Origin: CAZHUM01 sp046484045
GTDB lineage: Archaea > Thermoplasmatota > Thermoplasmata > Halarchaeoplasmatales > Halarchaeoplasmataceae
NCBI GenBank assembly: GCA_046484045.1
Contig: JAWOBZ010000077.1
Location: forward strand, 1 to 15,006
Reading direction: 5' to 3'
DNA length: 15,006 nt
Shown: positions 7,796-15,006 of the stretch, piece after piece
How positions within the stretch are numbered: the stretch's first letter is position 1
How the letters are laid out: each line of letters opens with the position of its first letter
The notes under the pieces: generated by a model
What the model saw: only the letters and a program-made list of their open reading frames with translations
What the model was told of the DNA's origin: nothing
Databases searched by the model: none
Program-made: the position numbers and the translations under genes

Positions 7796-10700
7796 ATGGC
7801 TCCGCTGTGCTCCAGCCAGGATAAGATACTTCTGCACCTCCAAAGGTACGGAGATCAAAAAACAAACACTACGGTTCCTTACAGTCTGTGCCAAAGAGGT
7901 ATCGGGGATCGAGTCGAACTCAGCAGGAGCAGGGTGAGTAGGTATCTAAATCAGTTGATCGGAAAGGAATTCGCAAAAGAAACCATCAAACACGTTGTTG
8001 GGTTGAAAAGAAAAAGAAAGGTATATTTTTTGACAGATAAGGGTTTCACTTACGCAAATGGTTTGAGAGAGGAGTTAGAGGATCAAAAAATTCATCTGAA
8101 AACCGCATCCGGCGAGAAAAAGGTACAACTCGGAGAGATAGGCACGTATATCGACTCCAAAGACCCTCTGCTGATAGCACTCAATTTAGAGATGGACGGG
8201 GAGGTTGATTTAACCTATTTAGAGGAAGAAAAGAAGGATATATTCGTCGGAAGAAAGGAAGAGATCAGAACGATCAAAGAGTTGATAAAAGAAGCGAAGG
8301 ATTCAGAGCCCAACACTTGTATAATAAAGGGTGACGCAGGTATAGGAAAGACCTCGTTGATATTTCAGTTAAAGGAGCATGCAACGAAAAGAGGGTTCAA
8401 TTTTTTATATGGAAAAGCATATTACGATTCAACAGAACCATATTCTCTTTTCGAAAGGGCTTTCGATGATTTACAGGAAAGCCTACCGGCTCTCCAGATA
8501 ACTTCCGAGACGAGCTCGTCGGGTTTACAGGGCGATAAAGTTCTATTGAGCTTCGATAAAAAGATAGACGTCGATGATGAAAAAAACCTAAAACGCCAAC
8601 AGAGAAATGTGTACCTGCAAGCTTTGGATAAGATGCTTTATCATTCCAAAAAAACACCTCTTTTACTCTTCCTCGATGATCTGCAGTGGGCGGATAAAGC
8701 CAGTCTGGAGTTACTCCATTTTCTATCGGATAATTTGGAAGAGGCCCGCGTACTGATCATAGGTGCCTACAGACCGGAGGACATAACCCGAAAGGACCAT
8801 CTCACGGAATCATTGAGGCGTATGTCCAGAGAAAAACTCTTCAAAACCATAGAATTAAAACCACTTGATTGGGAGGATACCAAAAAGATATTGCAATATG
8901 CTGTAAACCGTAAAGAAATACCAGTTTATTTTATTGATCTGGTGTACGAGATATCAGAAGGTAATCCTTTGTTCATCAAAGAGATCGTGGATCACCTGAT
9001 GGAGAAGGACGTAATCGTTCCTAAAGATAATAAATATCCTAAAAGCCATGATAAAATAGACCTGCCTAGGATAGTAACCGATCTGATAGAAAGGAGGATA
9101 GATGGGCTGGAAAAAGACAGTAAAAAGATATTACAGGTAGGAAGCGTGATAGGAGAAAAGATGTATTATCCCATATTAAAAAATATGGTTGATATGGATG
9201 ATATAGATCTTATAGAATGTATAGATTCTTTATTGGACGTGAACCTGTGGTCTGAAGATTTAGATGAAAATAATTTTCAATTCTATCACAAGTTGATACA
9301 TGTCACGACCTATGGATCCATCCCCACCGTCTTAAGAACAAATCTACACAAAAAAGTACTATCTGAGATGGAGATGTTATTTGAAAACGAGCTGGAAAGA
9401 TACTACGGCGAATTAGCCCACCATTCAAAACGGGGCGGTCTAATCGATAAGGCGATCTCATATTATGTAAAGGCGGGAGACCACGGCAAAGGTATATTTG
9501 CACATGAAGACGCGGTGAAGAGCTATCAAGAGGCTCTGGATCTGATCGGACAAGTCAAAGATGGGGATTCAGAAAAAGAAGAAAGATGGCTGAAGTTGAA
9601 TGAAGATATCGGAGATACCTATAAAGTGATGGGAAAGTATGAATCCGCATTGAGGAATTACAATATCATCCTGGAATATGTTGAAGGAGATGAAGTAGGG
9701 TCAAGGATAAATCGTAAGATCGGTGCCATACACAGTTTAAAGGGTGATTTCGATACCGCTCTGGATTTTTTCGATACCGGGTTGAACGGTTTGGAGGGAT
9801 CCACATTGGAAAAATGCATATTGCTCGGGAAGAAGGGGTGGGCATTGATGAAAAAGGGTGATTATGGAAGGGCAGAGGCCATTTTTAAAGAACAGAAAAA
9901 GATAGCTAAGGATATCGGTGAAGACAGAGAGATCGCACAGGCGTACCACAATATCGGCACTCTTTTCTCGAACCGATCTAAGTTTGAAGATGCTATATCA
10001 AGCATGGAACGTGCCTTGGAGATCTGGGGTAAAATTGACGACATCGTAGGCAGATCTAGGACGCTTAATAATCTGGGAGTGGCCTACTATCAAAAAGGAG
10101 ATAGGAAAAAATCCATCAAATACTACAATGAAAGTATGGAATTGAGGGAGAAGATGGGGGATAAACAAGGGATCGCCGCCATACTGAACAACATCGGCTT
10201 GATCTATTCGGAGATCGGCGATCTGGATAGAGCTGAAATCTTTCATAAAAGGAGTTTAGAGATCGATAGAGAGATAGGGGATAAAGAAGGAATTGGTTGG
10301 TCTTTAAACAATCTGGGGATCGTGAATTATTATAAAGGACGGTTGGATAAAGCACTCGAGTATTACAAAAAAAGTGCATCGATAGACGAGGAGATCGGGG
10401 ATAAAAGGGCCAATGGACTCGTGTATATCAACATCGGCGAAATACACCGTTTGAAATCGAACTATGAAAAGGCTTTGGAATATCATAAAAAAAGTTTGGA
10501 CATATGCAAAGATTTGGATTACAGAGGAGGGTTGATCTATAATCACTACGGGTTATCTGAAGTGTATCTTTATTTAGATAAAATCGAATCTTCTATCGAG
10601 CACGTGGAATATGGGCTCGAATTATCTAGAGAACTGGATGCCAAGATCGAGCTCGGAATCGGTTTTAAATTTCAAGGTATAATAAACCGAGAGATAAAAG

Positions 10701-10936
10701 AGTACAAAAGGGCTGATGAATTCTTCAACAAAGCTAAAAAGATATTCGATGATGCCCAAGACCTTATGAATCAAGGGCAGCTAAGTTATGAATATGCCGT
10801 ATTAAAAAGGTTATTGAATGAATATGATGAATCAAAAAGACTTCTAGAGAATTCATTAAAGACATTTCAGGACATGGGTATATATCTGTGGGTAGATATA
10901 TGTGAAAAGGAACTTGATTCGATACGGAGTGCCTAA
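7796..10936 (+). CDS. STAND-type regulator: winged helix, AAA_16/MalT-like NTPase, TPR array
   Basis: From the ATG at 7796 the protein has 1,046 residues. Residues ~5-95 form a winged helix (LSRSRVSRYLNQLIGKEFAK recognition region, then a basic wing KRKRKVYFLTDKG). The NTPase follows: FVGRKEEI near 149, Walker A GDAGIGKTS near 179-187, Walker B LLLFLDDLQWAD near 288-299, GAYRPED after it, and the STAND-type GNPLF near 388. A second winged-helix region with FYHKLIH follows near 495. From ~545 to the end are helical repeats, many clear TPRs. STAND proteins are ATP-driven switches that stay closed until a ligand binds the repeats, then oligomerise; MalT-like members activate transcription, others act in defence. 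The N-terminal winged helix favours transcription. A GTG at 7742 would add 18 residues, but they read through a T-run and look non-coding. Composition is AT-richer than the catalase and nuclease genes. The ligand is unknown. Confidence 0.9.
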   Translation: MAPLCSSQDKILLHLQRYGDQKTNTTVPYSLCQRGIGDRVELSRSRVSRYLNQLIGKEFAKETIKHVVGLKRKRKVYFLTDKGFTYANGLREELEDQKIHLKTASGEKKVQLGEIGTYIDSKDPLLIALNLEMDGEVDLTYLEEEKKDIFVGRKEEIRTIKELIKEAKDSEPNTCIIKGDAGIGKTSLIFQLKEHATKRGFNFLYGKAYYDSTEPYSLFERAFDDLQESLPALQITSETSSSGLQGDKVLLSFDKKIDVDDEKNLKRQQRNVYLQALDKMLYHSKKTPLLLFLDDLQWADKASLELLHFLSDNLEEARVLIIGAYRPEDITRKDHLTESLRRMSREKLFKTIELKPLDWEDTKKILQYAVNRKEIPVYFIDLVYEISEGNPLFIKEIVDHLMEKDVIVPKDNKYPKSHDKIDLPRIVTDLIERRIDGLEKDSKKILQVGSVIGEKMYYPILKNMVDMDDIDLIECIDSLLDVNLWSEDLDENNFQFYHKLIHVTTYGSIPTVLRTNLHKKVLSEMEMLFENELERYYGELAHHSKRGGLIDKAISYYVKAGDHGKGIFAHEDAVKSYQEALDLIGQVKDGDSEKEERWLKLNEDIGDTYKVMGKYESALRNYNIILEYVEGDEVGSRINRKIGAIHSLKGDFDTALDFFDTGLNGLEGSTLEKCILLGKKGWALMKKGDYGRAEAIFKEQKKIAKDIGEDREIAQAYHNIGTLFSNRSKFEDAISSMERALEIWGKIDDIVGRSRTLNNLGVAYYQKGDRKKSIKYYNESMELREKMGDKQGIAAILNNIGLIYSEIGDLDRAEIFHKRSLEIDREIGDKEGIGWSLNNLGIVNYYKGRLDKALEYYKKSASIDEEIGDKRANGLVYINIGEIHRLKSNYEKALEYHKKSLDICKDLDYRGGLIYNHYGLSEVYLYLDKIESSIEHVEYGLELSRELDAKIELGIGFKFQGIINREIKEYKRADEFFNKAKKIFDDAQDLMNQGQLSYEYAVLKRLLNEYDESKRLLENSLKTFQDMGIYLWVDICEKELDSIRSA
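9940..10500 (+). repeat. TPR-coding repeats with exact 120-bp period
   Basis: The codon for the conserved Asn of the N-(I/L)-G motif falls at 9950, 10070, 10190, 10310 and 10430, five times at exactly 120 bp (40 residues). The turn between repeats reads GDK or close to it. A 40-residue spacing is typical of LGN/Pins-type TPRs, which bind extended peptides, rather than the usual 34. More divergent repeats flank this core. Confidence 0.85.
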
Positions 10937-10950
10937 AAAATTTTCTATTT
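10935..10950. terminator. A/T-rich convergent junction, candidate terminator for both directions
   Basis: The 13 bp between the STAND stop and the RNase H stop read AAAAAATTTTCTATTT in context. This gives a T-rich 3' end to rightward transcripts and a run of six T to leftward transcripts. Oligo-T tracts are the main archaeal termination signal, so this short spacer could end both genes. No stem is visible. Confidence 0.4.
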
Positions 10951-11513
10951 CAACCGTGTTTTTCCGTGTTTTTGCAATCCGGGTAGCCGGTGCATCCCCA
11001 GAATTTACCGTATTTTCCCTCTCGGAGTACCATCCTTTTTCCACAAACGGTGCATATCTTATCTTTCTTCTTCAGCTTTCTAGCTAGAAAGTGGTCCTCT
11101 AGAGCCATCTGCGAGAGTTCATCGGCTTCCGTATTTTTCTCCCGAACAACGTGCTCCAATCGGACGGATTTTCCCAGATCTTCAAAGTGGTCGATCAGTT
11201 CACGGGCTTTTTTATGCAGATCCTTCAGATTACCGGATCTGACGGACCAATCTCCGTTCACCTGGTTGACCACCAGTTGGGAATCCGACCTTATCAAGAT
11301 ACGTTGAAATTCCAGATCGGAATCCTTTATCCATCTCAGAGCCTTTATGAGAGCCATGTACTCGGCGTAATTATTTGTAACTCGCTCTTCGAGAAATAAA
11401 CCGTAATCTTTCCGTATGGTTTTAGAGTTCTTCTTCAAAATGTAACCGTAAGATGCGACTCCGCCGTCCTTTCCGCGGAATGCTCCGTCCACATGTAACA
11501 GTATTCCACTCAT
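10950..11513 (-). CDS. RNase HI with C-terminal topoisomerase-type zinc ribbon
   Basis: This 187-residue protein is an RNase H-fold nuclease that would cut the RNA strand of RNA-DNA hybrids in a metal-dependent reaction. All four acidic catalytic residues are visible: D9 in HVDGA, E51 in NNYAEYMAL, D77 in RSDSQLV and D131 in NTEADELS. It resembles archaeal and bacterial RNase HI without the N-terminal hybrid-binding domain. After ~145 residues a basic linker (RKLKKKDK) leads to a zinc ribbon with C154-x2-C157 and C174-x5-C180, and GKFWGCTGYPDC, as found at the C-terminus of type IA topoisomerases. The ribbon may help in nucleic acid binding. The gene is 29 bp downstream of the catalase on the same strand, so read-through is possible, although no functional link is known. 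A role in R-loop or primer removal is inferred from the family. Confidence 0.88.
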   Translation of the reverse strand: MSGILLHVDGAFRGKDGGVASYGYILKKNSKTIRKDYGLFLEERVTNNYAEYMALIKALRWIKDSDLEFQRILIRSDSQLVVNQVNGDWSVRSGNLKDLHKKARELIDHFEDLGKSVRLEHVVREKNTEADELSQMALEDHFLARKLKKKDKICTVCGKRMVLREGKYGKFWGCTGYPDCKNTEKHG

Positions 11514-11542
11514 GATTTAGACTCAGACCTAGAATTGATCCT

Positions 11543-13054
11543 TCAAAGAGTCGTAGCCTTTACACGCCCTTCCTGTGACATCTCCGCCAGCTTCTTGACT
11601 TCGTCCATGGGGAGACCTAGGCCTTCGGCGACACCGCCGCCGTATTCCGGATCGACTTTGTAGAATAGCGCGGTCTGTCTTAGCTGTAGGTTTTCGTGAG
11701 CTCCGCTCAGATGGGACACGATATTTCCTATGAGATGCTCACGGGCCTGATCATCCATCACCTTGTTGAAGAGTGCCGCTGGTTGAACGAAGTCGATATC
11801 ACCGACCTCGTATTCGTGTCTCGCCGCCATACCATGGATGTCTATGTCCGGTAGTGCATAGTCCGGATCCGGGTCCGGTCCTTGGAAGCTGTTGGGCCAG
11901 TAATTGGGTCCGCTGCCGCCGTCGTCCGATCGCATGGGACCGTCTCTTTGATAGTTGTTTACTTCTGATTTAGGAGCGTTGATAGGCAGTAATTCATAGT
12001 TTGGACCCAGCCTGTGTCTGTGGGTATCATGATAGCTGAACAGACGACCTTGGAGCAATCTGTCGGGAGATGGGCCTATGCCGGGAACGAAATTGGCAGG
12101 TGAAAATGCGGCCTGCTCCACCTCTGCAAAGTAATTTGTAGGATTACGATCCAAAACCATGCGTCCCAGTGGTATAAGAGGGTAGTCTTCATGGGGCCAT
12201 ACCTTGGTGATATCGAAGGGGTCGAAGCGATAGTTCTCGGCTTCTTCCGGTGTCATTATCTGTACTTCCACGTTCCATGCAGGATAGTTTCCCTTTTCGA
12301 TGCTCTCGAATAGGTCTCGAGTGGCATGGTCCGGGTCGCTTCCCACCAGTTCAGCGGCCTCCTCTCTTGTAAGATTCTTGATTCCTTGATCCGTCTTGAA
12401 ATGATATTTGACCCATACGTATTCTCCCTTTTCGTTGTACCACATGAAGGTATGGCTACTGTATCCGTTCATGTGCCTGAAATTCTTGGGGGTGCCTCTG
12501 TCGGAGAAGAGTATGGTCACCTGGTGTACGGATTCCGGAGTTAGAGAAAGGAAGTCCCAGAACATGTTCGGGTCCTTTAGGTTGGTCCTGGGATTTCGTT
12601 TCTGGGTGTGTATGAAATCAGGAAATTTCATGGCGTCTCTGATGAAGAATATCGGGGTGTTATTGCCCACCATATCGTAGTTACCTTCTTCGGTATAGAA
12701 TTTTACCGCGAAACCTCGGGGGTCACGTTCGGCGTCGGCGGAACCACGCTCTCCTCCCACGGTGGAGAAACGGGCGAAGACATCGGTTTTTTTGCCAACT
12801 TCGGATAGGAACTTGGCTCTGGTGTACTCGCTCAAGTCGTTGGTGACTTCAAAGTATCCGTGGGCACCGGCACCTTTAGCGTGTACTACACGTTCCGGTA
12901 TACGTTCACTATCGAAATGTGCCAATTTATCCAAAAGGTGCGTGTCTTGAATCAATCCGGGACCCTTTTCACCTGCAGTCATAGAGTTAAGGTCATTGTC
13001 AACTGGTTTACCCGTACTTGTTGTCATCTTCTTTTTCTTCTTCTCTTTTTCCAT
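11543..13054 (-). CDS. katA: Monofunctional haem catalase, clade 3 type
   Basis: This 503-residue enzyme breaks hydrogen peroxide into water and oxygen in the cytoplasm. The catalase signatures are all present: RVVHAKGAGAHGYFEV with distal His58, FARFSTVGGERGSADAERD, GNNTPIFFIRD with the essential distal Asn (131 or 132), and RLFSYHDTHRHRLG with the haem-ligating Tyr341. The length fits small-subunit catalases without the C-terminal flavodoxin-like domain. The ATG at 13054 is preferred: a GAGGG motif lies a few bases before it and a TATA box stands at a suitable distance. The open frame continues to 13231, but that part runs inside the DUF454 gene in another frame. The N-terminus has an unusual stretch of Lys and Glu (MEKEKKKKK); a second ATG ten codons in is possible. 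Base composition is GC-richer than the STAND gene. Such catalases are patchy in archaea and often acquired by transfer, so transfer is plausible here. Confidence 0.96.
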   Translation of the reverse strand: MEKEKKKKKMTTSTGKPVDNDLNSMTAGEKGPGLIQDTHLLDKLAHFDSERIPERVVHAKGAGAHGYFEVTNDLSEYTRAKFLSEVGKKTDVFARFSTVGGERGSADAERDPRGFAVKFYTEEGNYDMVGNNTPIFFIRDAMKFPDFIHTQKRNPRTNLKDPNMFWDFLSLTPESVHQVTILFSDRGTPKNFRHMNGYSSHTFMWYNEKGEYVWVKYHFKTDQGIKNLTREEAAELVGSDPDHATRDLFESIEKGNYPAWNVEVQIMTPEEAENYRFDPFDITKVWPHEDYPLIPLGRMVLDRNPTNYFAEVEQAAFSPANFVPGIGPSPDRLLQGRLFSYHDTHRHRLGPNYELLPINAPKSEVNNYQRDGPMRSDDGGSGPNYWPNSFQGPDPDPDYALPDIDIHGMAARHEYEVGDIDFVQPAALFNKVMDDQAREHLIGNIVSHLSGAHENLQLRQTALFYKVDPEYGGGVAEGLGLPMDEVKKLAEMSQEGRVKATTL

Positions 13055-13088
13055 GGAATTCCCTCTTGATGTACATAGATAAAAACCG

Positions 13089-13100
13089 TATTTAAATATT
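13089..13100 (-). promoter_or_regulatory. Catalase promoter: TATA box
   Basis: Read leftward, AATATTTAAATAC lies 35-46 bp before the catalase ATG and predicts a leader of roughly 15-20 nt carrying the GAGGG ribosome site. The box lies just after the DUF454 stop codon, so catalase can be transcribed on its own. An 8-bp palindrome ATGTACAT lies in the predicted leader, at about the transcription start, and might be a regulator site. Confidence 0.55.
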
Positions 13101-13107
13101 TTTAGAG

Positions 13108-13521
13108 CTAGCGTTTCAACGTTTTTAAAGTCAAGATGTGTATGGTCACTCCGGTGGCGATAACGAACAATAGTATCCGCACCCAGAATATCTCCACAAA
13201 GAAAAATGCTGATATGGAGATGATGACCCACAAGAAAGCTATCGTATATATCTTGACCCTCATGGGTATACCGTTGCCCTCGAGATAATTTCTTATGTAA
13301 TTACCGAAAACTCTGTTGGTCAGAAGCCAGTCGTGGCATCTTTTTGAGCTTTTGGAGTAGCAGGCTGCTGCCAAGAGCAAAAAGGGAGTGGTGGGTAGTA
13401 TCGGGAGAACGACGCCGATCATACCTATAACAACGAAGAAGGTACCGGCGAGCATCAGTAGGACCCTTACGTACTTGTTAGGCGAAAGTTGGGTCAAGCA
13501 GAGATAATCCTTTTTCTTCAT
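13108..13521 (-). CDS. DUF454/YbaN-family small membrane protein
   Basis: This 137-residue protein carries the family core GVVLPILPTTPFLLLAAACYSKSS followed by RCHDWLLTNRVFGNYIRNY. Hydrophobic segments at about residues 18-54 and two more at about 93-130 give three or four membrane passes. The function of the family is unknown in both bacteria and archaea. It is on the same strand as catalase, 53 bp upstream of the catalase start, but the catalase TATA box in between argues for separate transcription. An AT-rich element about 30 bp before the ATG suggests its own promoter and a short leader; no Shine-Dalgarno is seen. Confidence 0.88.
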   Translation of the reverse strand: MKKKDYLCLTQLSPNKYVRVLLMLAGTFFVVIGMIGVVLPILPTTPFLLLAAACYSKSSKRCHDWLLTNRVFGNYIRNYLEGNGIPMRVKIYTIAFLWVIISISAFFFVEIFWVRILLFVIATGVTIHILTLKTLKR

Positions 13522-13545
13522 CGGCTAGTAAGAGATGAGTTTCTT

Positions 13546-13556
13546 CTAATAAAATT
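13546..13556 (-). promoter_or_regulatory. TATA-like element of the DUF454 gene
   Basis: Read leftward, AAATTTTATTAG is centred about 30 bp before the ATG at 13521, giving a near-leaderless transcript. The sequence is AT-rich and fits the spacing, but the match is only moderate. Confidence 0.35.
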
Positions 13557-13630
13557 TGTGAAAAAAGACGAGGGGGGTTTTACAGGATCGCCAGTATCCA
13601 GACTATCAGTGTTATTATACCGATTATGGT

Positions 13631-13852
13631 ATGGAAGCTGAAAGTTATTTTAATAAGGGTGATGAAATTTTCACTCAAAATGATATGAACAGAGGACAGT
13701 TTCTATACGAATATGCAAAGTCAAAAAAGGATAAAAATTGTATTGATGAGAGTATTGAATTATCACAGGATTCTTTAAAAATATTCAAATATGTAGGAAT
13801 TGGCCTTTGGGCGGTTATAAGCGAAAAAGAACTTCAATCGATTATGGATTGA
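13631..13852 (+). pseudogene. C-terminal remnant of a second STAND/TPR gene
   Basis: The 73 codons match the last ~74 residues of the STAND/TPR protein in this window at roughly half of positions. Shared landmarks in the same order are FNK, IF, MN-x-GQ, YEYA, K, DES, SLK-x-F, GI-x-LW, I-x-EKEL-x-SI, and both end right after SI. Similarity begins at the ATG and is absent from the bases upstream in any frame I read, so the winged helix, NTPase and most TPRs are missing. The fragment is AT-rich like the STAND gene and unlike its GC-richer neighbours. A very short stand-alone TPR protein is possible, since the frame is intact, but no good promoter or ribosome site precedes it. It lies between the DUF454 gene and the DHH nuclease, and converges on the latter. 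Confidence 0.75.
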
Positions 13853-13875
13853 ATTGATCTTAGAGGTGAAAATAA

Positions 13876-15006
13876 TTATGTTAACTGCTCGTCTATCATC
13901 TCTTCCACTTTTCGAATAAATTCATCCTCTTCTCCCTCTGGTATGAAGGCACCCGCTGCGATGTCGTGACCTCCTCCTTCACCACCCACTGCCGCCGAAC
14001 ACTTTGACATGACTTCGGAAAGGTCAAGTCCCTTTTCCACAAGATCTTTCGTTCCCCTTGAAGACACCTTGATGCCCTCTTCATCTTCGGTTTCCGCGAA
14101 CCCGATGATCGGAAGATTTCTATCTACATCGCCAGAGCCCATGAGCATCCCTGCTACCGTACCCAGAACCGTGTCCGGAATTCGGTCTCCGCCGTGGAAG
14201 TACTGGAGGTTCTTTCTTTCGGTTATGCCGGTGTCCTCTACTATCTTCAAACAGTCTACCAAGACCCTCTGATGGCCTTTCAGCAGCTGCATGGCTTTGT
14301 CGTAGTACTCATCTCGATCGCCTAAACAGACCTTCAGTCCGATGTTTCCCTTTTTGTACCTGCCGCATGAATTCAGCAAAGTCGAAAACTCCTTTGCCTC
14401 GTGCACCATGGTTCCCTCCTCCTCATCAGGAAACGTGTACACCTCGCCGAACAGCGAATCTACGTACGAACTCGGATAACCGAAGTTGAGCATCTTCTCC
14501 GCAACAGCGGATAAGATCGTTCTCTTTTCCTCCTTGGATAACTGGTACCAACGCCTCCACTCGCCGTCACTCTTCATTGATACACCGAGATCGTCGAGGA
14601 AATCGATACACGCGTTACCGTCACCGGACAAGCCGGGCAGGGATGGATTGCTGGCATACTCCAGTACCTTCGATATCGGCCGCGTTTCTAAACCATACAT
14701 CGTAGTGTCCTTTCTCACACAGATGTATCCTTCGGAGACCCCTTTCTCAAGTATCTCTCTGTTCTTGCCGATCAATTTACCGTGCTCAGATGCCTGTAGG
14801 TCTCCCACCGCCCCGATCACGGCTAACTTTGTAAGATCGGTATTGTCTCCTAAATGTTCGGACACGAGATAGGTCATACCGGAACCAGATATCTCGTTGG
14901 CGCCGTCGATGCCGTGATGATGTGGGTTGAATTCTAAGATGGAGGATCGGCAGTAGCTGAGTATGTTCCCTTTATCTTGGACCGTTAAACCCTTCCCACC
15001 GCTCGA
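13876..15006 (-). CDS. Archaeal RecJ/GAN-like DHH-family exonuclease, C-terminal part, enters from the right edge
   Basis: The frame stays open to the last base, so the gene extends beyond the window; 376 residues are visible. The ATG at 14877 is internal: the 43 codons before it encode SILEFNPHHHGIDGANEISGSG in the same frame, the conserved stretch of the archaeal DHH nuclease core. The C-terminus carries the DHHA1 domain with SSRGT and the GGEGGGHDIAAGA motif, followed by a helix. This layout is that of archaeal RecJ homologues, among them GAN, which binds the GINS replication complex and digests single-stranded DNA from the 5' end with Mn or Mg. The metal-binding motifs of the N-terminal half (D-x-D, DHH) are not in view, so activity cannot be judged. 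Paralogues exist, some inactive. The gene converges on the STAND remnant, with a 23-bp gap. Confidence 0.85.
   Translation of the reverse strand, partial: SSGGKGLTVQDKGNILSYCRSSILEFNPHHHGIDGANEISGSGMTYLVSEHLGDNTDLTKLAVIGAVGDLQASEHGKLIGKNREILEKGVSEGYICVRKDTTMYGLETRPISKVLEYASNPSLPGLSGDGNACIDFLDDLGVSMKSDGEWRRWYQLSKEEKRTILSAVAEKMLNFGYPSSYVDSLFGEVYTFPDEEEGTMVHEAKEFSTLLNSCGRYKKGNIGLKVCLGDRDEYYDKAMQLLKGHQRVLVDCLKIVEDTGITERKNLQYFHGGDRIPDTVLGTVAGMLMGSGDVDRNLPIIGFAETEDEEGIKVSSRGTKDLVEKGLDLSEVMSKCSAAVGGEGGGHDIAAGAFIPEGEEDEFIRKVEEMIDEQLT

Noticed and set aside
13055..13231. Upstream extension of the catalase frame by 59 codons
   Set aside because: It runs inside the DUF454 gene in another frame, has no catalase similarity, and both the ribosome site and TATA box point to 13054.
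13876..14877. A complete 333-residue DHH protein starting at 14877
   Set aside because: The frame is open to the window edge and the upstream codons encode conserved DHH-family sequence, so the ATG at 14877 is internal.

Overview
The window looks archaeal, most likely from a euryarchaeal lineage such as Thermoplasmatota (inference). It holds a Tes-like tetraether-lipid radical SAM enzyme, a TrmB-family regulator, an archaeal RecJ/GAN-type DHH nuclease, TATA-like promoter boxes at leaderless spacing, and Arg/Ile codon use rich in AGA/AGG/ATA. There is one large secreted protein built of beta-propellers, and a catalase that looks like a widely exchanged enzyme. I saw no tRNA, rRNA, CRISPR array or transposase.

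Left end (1-1429): the 5' part of a radical SAM gene of the tetraether lipid synthase (Tes) type runs leftward off the window. It is divergent from a TrmB-like regulator. The 62-bp gap between them holds an AT-rich palindromic TATA box and, over the regulator's start, a small inverted repeat that could be its operator.

Centre (1441-10936): a divergent pair dominates. Leftward is a protein of about 2,078 residues with a signal sequence, four consecutive 8-bladed PQQ-like propellers (32 blades by my count), three Ig-like spacers, and a C-terminal surface domain that seems to be interrupted by a jelly-roll adhesin domain. The propeller-plus-Ig module repeats in the DNA every 1.33 kb. Rightward is a STAND-type protein: winged helix, then an AAA_16/MalT-like NTPase, then many TPRs with an exact 120-bp DNA period. 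Their shared intergenic region carries a perfect 12-bp palindrome almost midway between the two starts. The simplest reading is a signal-responsive regulator next to a giant surface protein. That link is inferred from layout only.

Right part (10950-15006): leftward genes for an RNase HI with a C-terminal topoisomerase-like zinc ribbon, a clade-3-type monofunctional haem catalase, a DUF454/YbaN membrane protein, and the 3' part of a RecJ/GAN-like DHH nuclease that enters from the right edge. Between the last two lies a 73-codon rightward fragment that is clearly related to the extreme C-terminus of the STAND/TPR protein. It is probably the remnant of a second STAND-type gene and marks a past rearrangement. 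Gene density is high and no gene-free stretch exceeds about 120 bp.
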